Below are positions 13,572-21,832 of a DNA stretch of 23,940 nt, one piece after another. Every line of letters starts with the position of its first letter. The first letter of the stretch is position 1. Source of the DNA: a virus; IMG/VR virus record IMGVR_UViG_3300034375_005284, positions 1-23,940 of that record; one strand, given 5' to 3'. Both the position numbers and the translations under genes were made by a program. The notes under the pieces were generated by a model. The model searched no databases. It had not been told where the DNA came from and was given only the letters and a program-made list of their open reading frames with translations.

Positions 13572-15781
13572 TGTACGAACAGACTCTAGTAAAAGAATCC
13601 GAGCACGTTAAGCTCACAACAATCAGCAGACTTAATAGATCCAAGTCTTGGAAATACGGCTATAACAAAGAACACGATATAGTTGTTATTAGTAAGAGTG
13701 GACAGATAGGGCAAATACTAGAGATTCAAAACTTATGTATAGCATTGCCGCCGGAACCTAAAGGGTTAAAGAAGGGAGCAAACAAGTGGGTTGTTTCAGA
13801 CTATCCTAAGGAGCTTAAAAACATTAAAAGCATATTCGATTGGCAAACCTATCCAGATGAGTTTAAAAGCAATTGGGAGGGCTATATTGATGAAGAATTC
13901 AACCGGCGTGATAGTGGTTATTGGTTTTATAACAAGGGGACTCCTACTTACATCACTGGGACTCATTACATGTACTTGCAGTGGAGTAAGATCGATGTTG
14001 GACACCCCGATTACAGAGAAGCAAACAGACTCTTCTTTATATTTTGGGAAGCCTGTAAGGCAGATAACAGAAGCTATGGGATGTGCTATCTTAAAAACAG
14101 ACGGAGTGGGTTTTCGTTTATGGCCTCTGGAGAAACAGTTAACCTCGCTACCATTTCAAGTGATGCAAGATTCGGTATATTATCAAAAACCGGTTCGGAT
14201 GCAAAGAAAATGTTTACCGATAAGGTTGTACCCATATCCGTTAACTACCCGTTTTTCTTCAAACCTATACAAGATGGTATGGATCGACCGAAGACTGAAC
14301 TGGCATATAGGGTTCCTGCTTCTAAGCTAACCCGTAAATCAATTCAGGCAAAAGAAAAGCAAATAGAGCTTGAGGGTCTTGATACAACTATTGACTGGAA
14401 GAATACAGGAGATAACTCTTATGATGGTGAGAAGCTAAAGCTTTTAGTGCATGATGAGAGCGGTAAATGGGAAAGGCCTGATAACATATTAAATAACTGG
14501 CGGGTTACAAAAACCACGCTTCGTTTGGGTGCCAGAATTATAGGCAAGTGTTTAATGGGATCAACATCGAATTCATTAGAAAAAGGTGGTGAAAACTTTA
14601 AAAAACTATATGCAGATTCTGACGTATCTAAAAGAAACTCTAATGGTCAAACAAAATCAGGATTATATTCACTCTTTATACCAATGGAGTGGAACTACGA
14701 AGGATTTATTGATCAGTACGGACAACCAGTTTTTAATACGCCTGAAAAAGAAGTATTAGACCCTTTTGGTGATACTATAGAACAAGGCGTTATAGATTAC
14801 TGGAACAATGAAGTTGAAGGTCTTAAACAAGATCAAGATGCTTTAAATGAATATTATCGCCAGTTTCCACGCACAGAAGAGCACGCTTTTAGGGATGAAA
14901 CAAAAAATAGCTTGTTTAATCTTGCAAAAATATATGAACAGATTGATTATAATGCAGATCTGCGTAATACTAATGTTGTAACCACTGGCAATTTTCAGTG
15001 GGTTAATGGTATAAAAGATACAAAAGTTGTGTTTATGCCAACGCCGCAAGGAAGATTTAAAGTATCTTGGATACCAGGTGCTAGTCTTCAGAATAGGCAA
15101 ATTACAAAAAATGGTGTTAAATACCCGGGTAATGAGCACGTCGGCGCATTTGGTTGCGATAGCTACGACATATCGGGAACTACCGATGGTAAGGGTTCAA
15201 AAGGGGCTTTACACGGACTCACTAAGTTCACTATGGAAGATGCACCGCCAAGTACATTCTTCCTTGAATATATAGCTAGACCACAAACCGCTGAGATATT
15301 CTTTGAAGATGTATTGATGGCATGTGTATTTTATGGTATGCCGATACTAGCAGAGAATAACAAACCCAGGTTGCTTTATCATTTTAAGCGCCGTGGTTAC
15401 AGGGGATACTCTATGAACCGTCCGGATAGGCTTTGGAATAAGCTATCAGTAACGGAAAAAGAAATAGGTGGTGTGCCTAACTCGAGTGAAGACATGAAAC
15501 AAGCACACGCTGCGGCTATAGAAATGTACGTAGATAAGTACGTAGGTTTAATGGAAGATGGGCAGTACGGAAGCATGTACTTTAACGAAACACTTAATGA
15601 CTGGTCTAAGTTTGATATAAATAAACGTACTAAGTACGATGCTGCAATAAGCTCGGGCTTAGCAATTATGGCATGTAATAAAGAATTGTATAGACCAGTG
15701 GGCAAATTAGAAAAAACAAAGTTAAATCTAAAGATTTCAAAATTCCGTCAAGACGGATTTACTTCTGAAATAATAAAATAA
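13571..15781 (+). CDS. terL: Terminase large subunit (DNA packaging ATPase-nuclease)
   Basis: 736 residues, on the long side for the family. It pumps DNA into the prohead using ATP and cuts the concatemer. The ATPase domain has a deviant Walker A (KNRRSGFSF, about 175-183), where the lysine precedes the loop as in lambda gpA rather than following Gly. It also has a Walker B (LLVHDE, 291-296, with Asp295 and Glu296) and a coupling motif GSTSN (330-334). A linker (YYRQFPRTEEHAF) leads to a C-terminal RNase H-like nuclease with a first acidic residue in GAFGCDSYD (Asp530), a strand FFLEYIARP and a later acidic position in ILAENNKP. The ATG overlaps the previous stop, and a 3-base gap precedes the portal gene. 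Confidence 0.9.
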   Translation: MYEQTLVKESEHVKLTTISRLNRSKSWKYGYNKEHDIVVISKSGQIGQILEIQNLCIALPPEPKGLKKGANKWVVSDYPKELKNIKSIFDWQTYPDEFKSNWEGYIDEEFNRRDSGYWFYNKGTPTYITGTHYMYLQWSKIDVGHPDYREANRLFFIFWEACKADNRSYGMCYLKNRRSGFSFMASGETVNLATISSDARFGILSKTGSDAKKMFTDKVVPISVNYPFFFKPIQDGMDRPKTELAYRVPASKLTRKSIQAKEKQIELEGLDTTIDWKNTGDNSYDGEKLKLLVHDESGKWERPDNILNNWRVTKTTLRLGARIIGKCLMGSTSNSLEKGGENFKKLYADSDVSKRNSNGQTKSGLYSLFIPMEWNYEGFIDQYGQPVFNTPEKEVLDPFGDTIEQGVIDYWNNEVEGLKQDQDALNEYYRQFPRTEEHAFRDETKNSLFNLAKIYEQIDYNADLRNTNVVTTGNFQWVNGIKDTKVVFMPTPQGRFKVSWIPGASLQNRQITKNGVKYPGNEHVGAFGCDSYDISGTTDGKGSKGALHGLTKFTMEDAPPSTFFLEYIARPQTAEIFFEDVLMACVFYGMPILAENNKPRLLYHFKRRGYRGYSMNRPDRLWNKLSVTEKEIGGVPNSSEDMKQAHAAAIEMYVDKYVGLMEDGQYGSMYFNETLNDWSKFDINKRTKYDAAISSGLAIMACNKELYRPVGKLEKTKLNLKISKFRQDGFTSEIIK

Positions 15782-15784
15782 TTT

Positions 15785-18214
15785 ATGGCTAAGTCGGTTT
15801 CAAATAGCGCTTTCCCAAGTCAGATAGCCAGTGATGGTGAAAAAATGTCAGATGACTATGGATTGCAAGTAGCTAGAGCTATTCAAAACGAATGGTTCTC
15901 TAGCAATTCGGGTACTACGCGCTTCAGAAGCAACCAAAATACGTTTCATAACCTGAGATTGTATGCACGTGGCGAACAGAGTGTTCAGAAATATAAAGAT
16001 GAATTATCTGTAAATGGTGACTTGTCGTACTTAAACCTTGACTGGAAGCCAGTACCTATATTATCTAAGTTTGTAGATATTGTAGTTAACGGTATTGCAG
16101 ATCGTTCATTTGATTTAAAAGCATATTCACAAGATCCATATGGTGTAAGCAAACGCACAAAGTATATGGAATCTATTATACGTGACTTGCAGACAAAAGA
16201 GTTAAATGAGTTTGCTAAAGAAGCGTTTGATGTAAATTTATTTGAAAACAGTCCGGAGCAGTTACCTGATTCAAAAGAAGAGCTAGAGTTGCACATGCAG
16301 CTAAGCTACAAGCAAGGTATTGAAATTGCTGAAGAAATAGCTATTAATACTCTTCTTGACGGTAACCACTACGACCTAACTAAGAAAAGACTTTATTACG
16401 ATCTTACTACACTAGGTATTGCTGCTGTTAAAAATACATTTAACCAATCGGAAGGTGTAACAGTAGAATATGTAGACCCTGCATATTTAGTACATTCTTA
16501 CAGTGAGTCGCCGTACTTCGAAGACATTTATTATGTTGGTGAAGTAAAGTTTGTGCCTATCAATGAGCTTAAGAAGCAATTTCCTAATCTTGATGAAGCG
16601 CAATTAGAAAAAATACAGAAGCAAGGATCACATAATCATAGCGCTGGATACGACCAGTCTTTGGTAAACCATGATGTTCGTGACAATAATGTAGTGCAAG
16701 TCTTGTACTTTAATTATAAGACGTACATGAATGAAGTATATAAGGTTAAGGAAACCGCAACCGGTGCTTCTAAAATTATAGTAAGAGATGACCAATTTGA
16801 TCCTCCTGTAGAATTACTTGAGGCTGAGTTTGGCAAAATGTCTCGTTCACTTGAAGTATTGTATGAAGGTGTACTTATATTAGGTACGGACATTCTGCTT
16901 AAGTGGGAGATGGCTAAAAATATGATGCGCCCTAAAAGTGATTATGCTAAAGTTAAAATGAACTACAGCATTGTTGCACCGCGCATGTATAAAGGTAAGA
17001 TTGAATCTATTGTAAGCCGCTGTACTGGTTTTGCAGATATGATTCAAATTACTCACCTTAAGATGCAGCAAGTACTAAGCAAAATGATGCCTGATGGGGT
17101 ATACATGGATGCCGACGGTCTTGCTGAAATTGATTTGGGTAACGGTACCAACTATAACCCACAGGAAGCGCTTAACATGTACTTCCAAACAGGTTCTGTT
17201 ATTGGTCGTTCATTTACGAGCGAGGGTGATATGAATCCAGGCAAAGTGCCAATACAGCCCTTACAAACTGGTGCGGGCGGCCAGAAGCTGCAAACGCTTA
17301 TACAAACCTATAACTATTACTTGCAAATGATTCGTGACGTTACGGGTCTTAATGAAGCTCGTGATGGTTCATCGCCTGATTCTAGAGCATTAGTAGGCGT
17401 TCAAAAAATGGCAGCAGCCAATTCAAACACAGCAACGCGTCATATCCTTGATGCTGGTTTATTCTTAACAGCAGAAACAGCCGAGTGTTTATCACTACGT
17501 ATTTCTGATATTATAGAGTTTGATCCTTCGCGTGAAGCGTTTATACAAAAAATCGGCAGCCATAACGTAGGTATTTTAGCTGAGCTAGAAGACTTACACT
17601 TGCACGACTTTGGTATTTCATTAGAGCTTTCGCCGGATGACGAAGAAAAAGCGTTACTAGAAAACAATATTCAAACTGCATTATCTGCAGGACTTATTGA
17701 TTTAGATGATGCTATTGATATACGTGAAGTTAAAAACTTAAAGCTAGCTAACCAGTTATTAAAGCTACGCCGTAAGAAAAAACAAGAGCGTGATCAAATG
17801 ATGCAACAACAAAATATGCAAGCACAGGCACAAGCCAATGCTCAAGCACAACAAGTTGCAGCGCAATCTGAAATGCAGAAAGATCAAGCTGCATTACAAA
17901 CTAAGTCTCAGCTAGAACAACTTAAAGCTCAACTAGAGCAAGCAAGAATTGACAAAGAAGTTGAGGCTAAGATGCAATTAATGGCATTGGAGTTTCAGTA
18001 TAACATGAAGCTTAAAGGCTTAGAGGTTGATGCCGCTAAAACTAAGATCTCAGAAACTGAAGATCGCAAAGACAAAAGAACAAAAATTCAAGCTACACAA
18101 CAAAGTGAGCTTATAGACCAAAGACAAAAAGGCGGTTCGCCTAAAGACTTCGAATCCTCTGGTAATGATATACTTGGTGGGGGTTTCGGTTTAGGAAGTT
18201 TCGAACCTAGGTAA
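15785..18214 (+). CDS. Portal protein
   Basis: 809 residues. It would form the dodecameric ring at the head vertex through which DNA passes. The N-terminal half is alpha/beta with NLRLYARGEQSVQKYKDEL, SYLNLDWKPVPILSKFVDI and VEYVDPAYLVHSYSESPYFE. A central helical part has QTYNYYLQMIRDVTGLNEAR followed by SPDSRALVGVQKMAAANSN, the portal signature region. The C-terminal about 170 residues form a long coiled coil rich in Gln and Ala (MMQQQNMQAQAQANAQ, KAQLEQARIDKEVEAK), which could be a barrel extension inside the head. It ends in a Gly-rich tail. Position after the terminase and before scaffold and capsid fits. Length suggests a podovirus-type or large portal. Confidence 0.88.
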   Translation: MAKSVSNSAFPSQIASDGEKMSDDYGLQVARAIQNEWFSSNSGTTRFRSNQNTFHNLRLYARGEQSVQKYKDELSVNGDLSYLNLDWKPVPILSKFVDIVVNGIADRSFDLKAYSQDPYGVSKRTKYMESIIRDLQTKELNEFAKEAFDVNLFENSPEQLPDSKEELELHMQLSYKQGIEIAEEIAINTLLDGNHYDLTKKRLYYDLTTLGIAAVKNTFNQSEGVTVEYVDPAYLVHSYSESPYFEDIYYVGEVKFVPINELKKQFPNLDEAQLEKIQKQGSHNHSAGYDQSLVNHDVRDNNVVQVLYFNYKTYMNEVYKVKETATGASKIIVRDDQFDPPVELLEAEFGKMSRSLEVLYEGVLILGTDILLKWEMAKNMMRPKSDYAKVKMNYSIVAPRMYKGKIESIVSRCTGFADMIQITHLKMQQVLSKMMPDGVYMDADGLAEIDLGNGTNYNPQEALNMYFQTGSVIGRSFTSEGDMNPGKVPIQPLQTGAGGQKLQTLIQTYNYYLQMIRDVTGLNEARDGSSPDSRALVGVQKMAAANSNTATRHILDAGLFLTAETAECLSLRISDIIEFDPSREAFIQKIGSHNVGILAELEDLHLHDFGISLELSPDDEEKALLENNIQTALSAGLIDLDDAIDIREVKNLKLANQLLKLRRKKKQERDQMMQQQNMQAQAQANAQAQQVAAQSEMQKDQAALQTKSQLEQLKAQLEQARIDKEVEAKMQLMALEFQYNMKLKGLEVDAAKTKISETEDRKDKRTKIQATQQSELIDQRQKGGSPKDFESSGNDILGGGFGLGSFEPR

Positions 18215-18246
18215 TAATAACCATAACAATTATATAATATTTTATC

Positions 18247-19392
18247 ATGAGTGAAGAAACCAAAGACACATCCCCTGTTTCGCAGGGCGATGATGGTACT
18301 ATTAAAGTGGATTTTTCAGCAGTATCTCAGGAAGCACCAGCAGAAGAAACTGTTGAGCAACCTGTAGAAGATGCACCTGTTAAGGAGCCTGTTGTTGAAG
18401 AAACACCAGTACAAGAAGAAACACCTGTAGAAGAACCTACAGAAGCAGCGGCTGAAGAGCCTGTTCTAATGGAAATTACAGACGAAGAGGCAGAGGTTGC
18501 AGCGCACCAGCTTGACGAACAAATCGCTGAAGCTGTTTTAGAGCAGGAAAAAACTGGCGTTGAATTACCGGAAAACATTCAGAAGGTTGTAGACTTTATG
18601 AATGAAACAGGGGGATCATTGGAAGATTACGTTCGTCTAAACACAGACTACTCTAGTCTTAACGAGGATCAGCTGCTTCGCGAGTACTATGAAACTAAGT
18701 ATAGTGCTTATGATAGAGAGGACATCGACTTTTTATTAGCCGATAAGTTTTCTTACGACGAAGAGCTTGATGATGAACGCGAAATACGCTTAAAGAAATT
18801 AGAGCGCAAACAAGCACTAGCAGAAGCTAAAAATCATTTAGACGGCTTAAAGTCTAAATACTACGATGAAATTAAGATGGGTTCAAGATTGAATCCTGAA
18901 CAGCAAAAAGCGATTGAATTTTTCAATCGTTATAATAAGGAGAGTGAAGAGGCTGCAAAAATAGCAGAACGACAAACCAGTAGGTTTAAACAAGAAAGCG
19001 AGAAAGTATTCAGCGACAAATTCGAAGGTTTCGATTACAGCGTTGGAGACAAAAAGTACCGCTTTAAGGTTAAAGACGCTGGCCAGGTTAAGGAAACTCA
19101 AGGCGACATTAACAACTTTATCAAGAAGTTCTTGAACGAAAAGGGAGAAATGCAAGATGCTAAGGGTTACCATAAATCGCTGTTCACCGCTATGAATGCC
19201 GATCAAGTTGCACAACACTTTTACGAGCAAGGTAAAGCCGATGCAGTAAAGGACAGTATGGCACGCACGAAGAATGTTGATATGAATCCGAGAGGGGCTC
19301 ATGAAAAAGTTACAACACAAAACGGGTGGACTATACGCGCTGTAAATGATGGCGAAAGCACTTCTAAACTCAAAGTCAAGTTTAAAAAATAA
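18247..19392 (+). CDS. Scaffolding protein (prohead assembly)
   Basis: 381 residues. The N-terminal about 100 residues are acidic and low in complexity, with Glu-Pro-Val-Thr runs (EETPVQEETPVEEPTE). A helical middle (EIRLKKLERKQALAEAKNHL, QQKAIEFFNRYNKESEEAAK) and a lysine-rich end follow (SKLKVKFKK). An acidic, helical protein with a basic C-terminal clamp between portal and capsid genes is the standard scaffold arrangement. In the scaffold model the protein lines the prohead and leaves or is degraded before packaging. A 32-base AT-rich leader without Shine-Dalgarno precedes it, implying independent translation initiation. No protease motif is seen in it. Confidence 0.8.
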   Translation: MSEETKDTSPVSQGDDGTIKVDFSAVSQEAPAEETVEQPVEDAPVKEPVVEETPVQEETPVEEPTEAAAEEPVLMEITDEEAEVAAHQLDEQIAEAVLEQEKTGVELPENIQKVVDFMNETGGSLEDYVRLNTDYSSLNEDQLLREYYETKYSAYDREDIDFLLADKFSYDEELDDEREIRLKKLERKQALAEAKNHLDGLKSKYYDEIKMGSRLNPEQQKAIEFFNRYNKESEEAAKIAERQTSRFKQESEKVFSDKFEGFDYSVGDKKYRFKVKDAGQVKETQGDINNFIKKFLNEKGEMQDAKGYHKSLFTAMNADQVAQHFYEQGKADAVKDSMARTKNVDMNPRGAHEKVTTQNGWTIRAVNDGESTSKLKVKFKK

Positions 19393-19412
19393 TTCATTAA
19401 AACAAATAAGAA

Positions 19413-20831
19413 ATGAGTTTTGCAACGTCGCCAGCTGGTCTGGCAAACTTAGCTCACCTTACTCCACGTCCTATCAAGGGCTTGTTTGGTGACAATTATC
19501 TGTCTGTGGCTGACATGGACTTTACACAACAATTCCTTCCTGAGGTATACGAGAAAGAAGTAGAGCGCTACGGAAACCGTACAGTATCAGGATTCTTGCG
19601 CATGGTTGGTGCAGAAATGCCTATGGCTTCTGACCGCGTAGTATGGCAAGAGCAAGGACGTCTTCACATCGCTTACGACGGTATTACTGTTGATGCTGAT
19701 GGTGATGCACTTACTATGCCTGCTGGTCACTTGATCGGTGCGGGTATGACTTTGGTAGTATCTAAAGGATACGTAAGCCACAAAGCATACGTTACTTCTG
19801 TATCTGGTAATACTGTAAACATTGCTGTTTACGATACTTCTGATGCAAACTTGAGTAGCACCTTTGATGCTGCTACTGATGCTAAAGTATTTGTTTACGG
19901 TTCTGAGTACACTAAAGGTTCTAGCGGTGCTGGAAACTCAATGGATGCTTCTTTCACTACTTTTGACAACAAGCCTATCATCTTACGTGATAAGTACAAT
20001 GTTAAAGGTTCTGATGTAGCTCAAATTGGTTGGGTTGAAGTAACTACTGAAGCTGGTACTTCTGGTTACTTATGGTACTTGAAGTCTGAGCACGAGTCTC
20101 GTCTACGTTTTGAAGACTACTTGGAGATGAGCATGGTTGAAGCTGAAAAAGCTCAGACTACTATTGCTCAAGCTGCTGCTTTTGGTAACACTGCTTCAAT
20201 CGAAGGTTCTGAAGGTCTATTCGCGGCTCTAGAGTCTCGCGGTTTGGTATTCAACGACCAAGATTTCAATAACGCTACTGGTTTGACTGGTTTGGGTGAC
20301 TTCGACGTTATCCTTCAAGAATTAGACAAGCAAGGTGCTATTGAGGAGAACATGATGTTCTTGGATCGTCGTACTGCTTTAGATATCGACAACATGCTTG
20401 CACGTGCTAACAGCTACGGAACAGGTGGCACTTCTTACGGAGTATTCGATAACTCTGAAGATATGGCTTTGAACTTAGGTTTCTCTGGATTCCGTCGTGG
20501 TTCTTACGATTTCTACAAGACTGACTGGAAATACTTGAACGATTCTGCAACTCGCGGTAGCATTGCTGACGTAGAGGGTGTTATTGTTCCTGCTGGTACT
20601 TCTACTGTATACGACCAAAACTTAGGTCAGAACATCGCGCGTCCGTTCTTACACGTACGTTACCGTGCTTCTGAAGCTGAAGATCGTCGTATGAAGTCTT
20701 GGGTTACTGGTTCAGTTGGTGGCAACTACACTAGTGATGCTGATGAAATGAACGTACACTTCCTTTCTGAGCGTGCACTTTGTGTTCAAGCTGCGAACAA
20801 CTTCGTAATGCTGAAGAAAACTACTGCTTAA
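19413..20831 (+). CDS. Major capsid protein (HK97-type fold)
   Basis: 472 residues, the main shell protein. It has an N-terminal helical arm (VADMDFTQQFLPEVYEKEVE), an extended-loop-like segment with DRVVWQEQGRLH, and a beta-rich stretch at about 92-165 (GMTLVVSKGYVSHKAYVTSV, NTVNIAVYD) that may be an inserted domain. A long helix follows (EDYLEMSMVEAEKAQTTIAQ), and the rest is typical of HK97 A- and P-domains (GDFDVILQELDKQGAIEENM, MFLDRRTALDIDNMLARANS). It ends HFLSERALCVQAANNFVML. Codon choice looks more uniform than in neighbours (frequent ggt, gct, act, tct, cgt), as expected for the most abundant phage protein. The leader is 20 bases, A-rich, without Shine-Dalgarno. A hairpin follows the stop. 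Confidence 0.9.
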   Translation: MSFATSPAGLANLAHLTPRPIKGLFGDNYLSVADMDFTQQFLPEVYEKEVERYGNRTVSGFLRMVGAEMPMASDRVVWQEQGRLHIAYDGITVDADGDALTMPAGHLIGAGMTLVVSKGYVSHKAYVTSVSGNTVNIAVYDTSDANLSSTFDAATDAKVFVYGSEYTKGSSGAGNSMDASFTTFDNKPIILRDKYNVKGSDVAQIGWVEVTTEAGTSGYLWYLKSEHESRLRFEDYLEMSMVEAEKAQTTIAQAAAFGNTASIEGSEGLFAALESRGLVFNDQDFNNATGLTGLGDFDVILQELDKQGAIEENMMFLDRRTALDIDNMLARANSYGTGGTSYGVFDNSEDMALNLGFSGFRRGSYDFYKTDWKYLNDSATRGSIADVEGVIVPAGTSTVYDQNLGQNIARPFLHVRYRASEAEDRRMKSWVTGSVGGNYTSDADEMNVHFLSERALCVQAANNFVMLKKTTA

Positions 20832-20852
20832 TTAGCGTAGTTAATCAAAAAT

Positions 20853-20881
20853 ATTACCCTCGTCCTTGTGGCGGGGGTAAT
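20853..20881 (+). terminator. Hairpin after the capsid gene, probable terminator or attenuator
   Basis: A 12-bp stem (ATTACCCTCGTC paired with GGCGGGGGTAAT, including two G-U pairs) closes a 5-base loop (CTTGT), 21 bases after the capsid stop. An AT-rich, T-containing tract follows (TATTACCTTTATTT). The GC-rich core in an AT-rich gap strongly suggests a transcription stop or mRNA-stabilising hairpin for the abundant capsid message. Confidence 0.8.
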
Positions 20882-20909
20882 TATTACCTTTATTTAATTA
20901 TATTATATC

Positions 20910-21761
20910 ATGGCACAAGCTAAAAAGCCCGCAGCAAAGCCTGCGGTAAAAAAAACAGCACCTGCAGCGGCAGTTGTTGAAGAAGCAGTTGCGGCACCCG
21001 TCGCAGCACCTGCACCTGTAGATACATGGGTTATCAAAGACAGATTGTACGAAATTACTTCAGGACGTAAACCACTGGCGTTTACATTACCTACCGTACA
21101 TTCAGCTCGCACTCCCTTGTTATACTTTGATGAAAAATTGGGATACAACCGTGAATTGCGTTATGCAACTAACCAGCGTACCCCATTCGTTGATGAGCAA
21201 CAAGGAACTGCAACATTAGGTCGTATCGTATTTAGAGACGGCATTTTGAGGGTACCAAAAGAAAATATAGTTTTACAAAAACTTCTTTCTTTATACCACC
21301 CATATACACTGCAAGGTCGCATTATGGAATATAAGCCAGAGCAGATCGCTGCAAACGAAACTGACTGGATTGAATTAGAGCTAGAAGCGATGACCGTTGC
21401 AAAATCAATGGATATCGACGAAGCTGAAGCAATTTTAAGAGCTCAATACGGCTCACAACAGGTATCTAACGCGTCTTCTAAAGAACTAAAACGTGATTTA
21501 CTAATACTTGCGCGTAATAACCCTAGTCTCTTCTTAGACTTGGCTAATGACGACAACGTAATGCTGCGTAACATTGGAATCAAAGCTACCGAAACGGGAA
21601 TTTTGAGTTTATCACAAGACCAACGCACATTTACATATGCAAGTAACGGAAGAAAGCTGTTAACAGTACCGTTTAATGAACATCCATATTCAGCACTCGC
21701 TGCTTACTTTAAAACAGATGAGGGTATGGAAGTATTACGAGCCGTAGAGAAACAGCTATAA
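20910..21761 (+). CDS. Putative virion structural protein with Lys/Ala/Pro-rich N-terminal tail
   Basis: 283 residues. The first about 38 residues are low in complexity (AQAKKPAAKPAVKKTAPAAA then an Ala-Pro-Val run), like a flexible histone-type tail. The rest is folded: VIKDRLYEITSGRKPLAFTL, LLYFDEKLGYNRELRYATNQ, GTATLGRIVFRDGILRVPKE, a helical part (DIDEAEAILRAQYG), and an ending with TGILSLSQDQRTFTYASNGR. I associate the LLYFDE-to-ATNQ region with conserved but uncharacterised marine phage structural proteins. It lies alone between two hairpins after the capsid gene, a usual place for a head decoration or head-completion protein. Function not assigned. Confidence 0.7.
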   Translation: MAQAKKPAAKPAVKKTAPAAAVVEEAVAAPVAAPAPVDTWVIKDRLYEITSGRKPLAFTLPTVHSARTPLLYFDEKLGYNRELRYATNQRTPFVDEQQGTATLGRIVFRDGILRVPKENIVLQKLLSLYHPYTLQGRIMEYKPEQIAANETDWIELELEAMTVAKSMDIDEAEAILRAQYGSQQVSNASSKELKRDLLILARNNPSLFLDLANDDNVMLRNIGIKATETGILSLSQDQRTFTYASNGRKLLTVPFNEHPYSALAAYFKTDEGMEVLRAVEKQL

Positions 21762-21777
21762 TACATATCTTTTTGTG

Positions 21778-21805
21778 ATTAGGCTGCTGTAACAAGCGGC
21801 CTAAT
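21778..21805 (+). terminator. Hairpin after the gene at 20910, probable terminator or attenuator
   Basis: An 11-bp stem (ATTAGGCTGCT paired with AGCGGCCTAAT, one G-U pair) closes a 6-base loop (GTAACA), 16 bases after the stop. The 3' flank is AT-rich but has no long T-run on the + strand. The 5' flank has TCTTTTTG. It could be a partial terminator or an RNA-processing/stability hairpin. Confidence 0.65.
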
Positions 21806-21832
21806 TACTTAATATACATAAACAAACACAAA

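Noticed and set aside
13791-14330. 179-codon second + frame within the terminase gene
   Set aside because: It is the +1 shadow of the ATPase domain; the product is Arg/Leu/Cys-rich without domain features and the terminase frame is intact.
18883-19446. 187-codon open frame on the - strand across the scaffold/capsid boundary
   Set aside because: It lies wholly opposite well-supported + strand genes, crosses their boundary, and its product looks like an antisense translation with no recognisable domain.
20832-20909. Bacteroidota-type promoter (TTTG ... TAnnTTTG) in the gap after the capsid gene
   Set aside because: The gap is AT-rich but I could not find the two elements at the expected spacing; nor in 21762-21832, 18215-18246 or 12261-12295.
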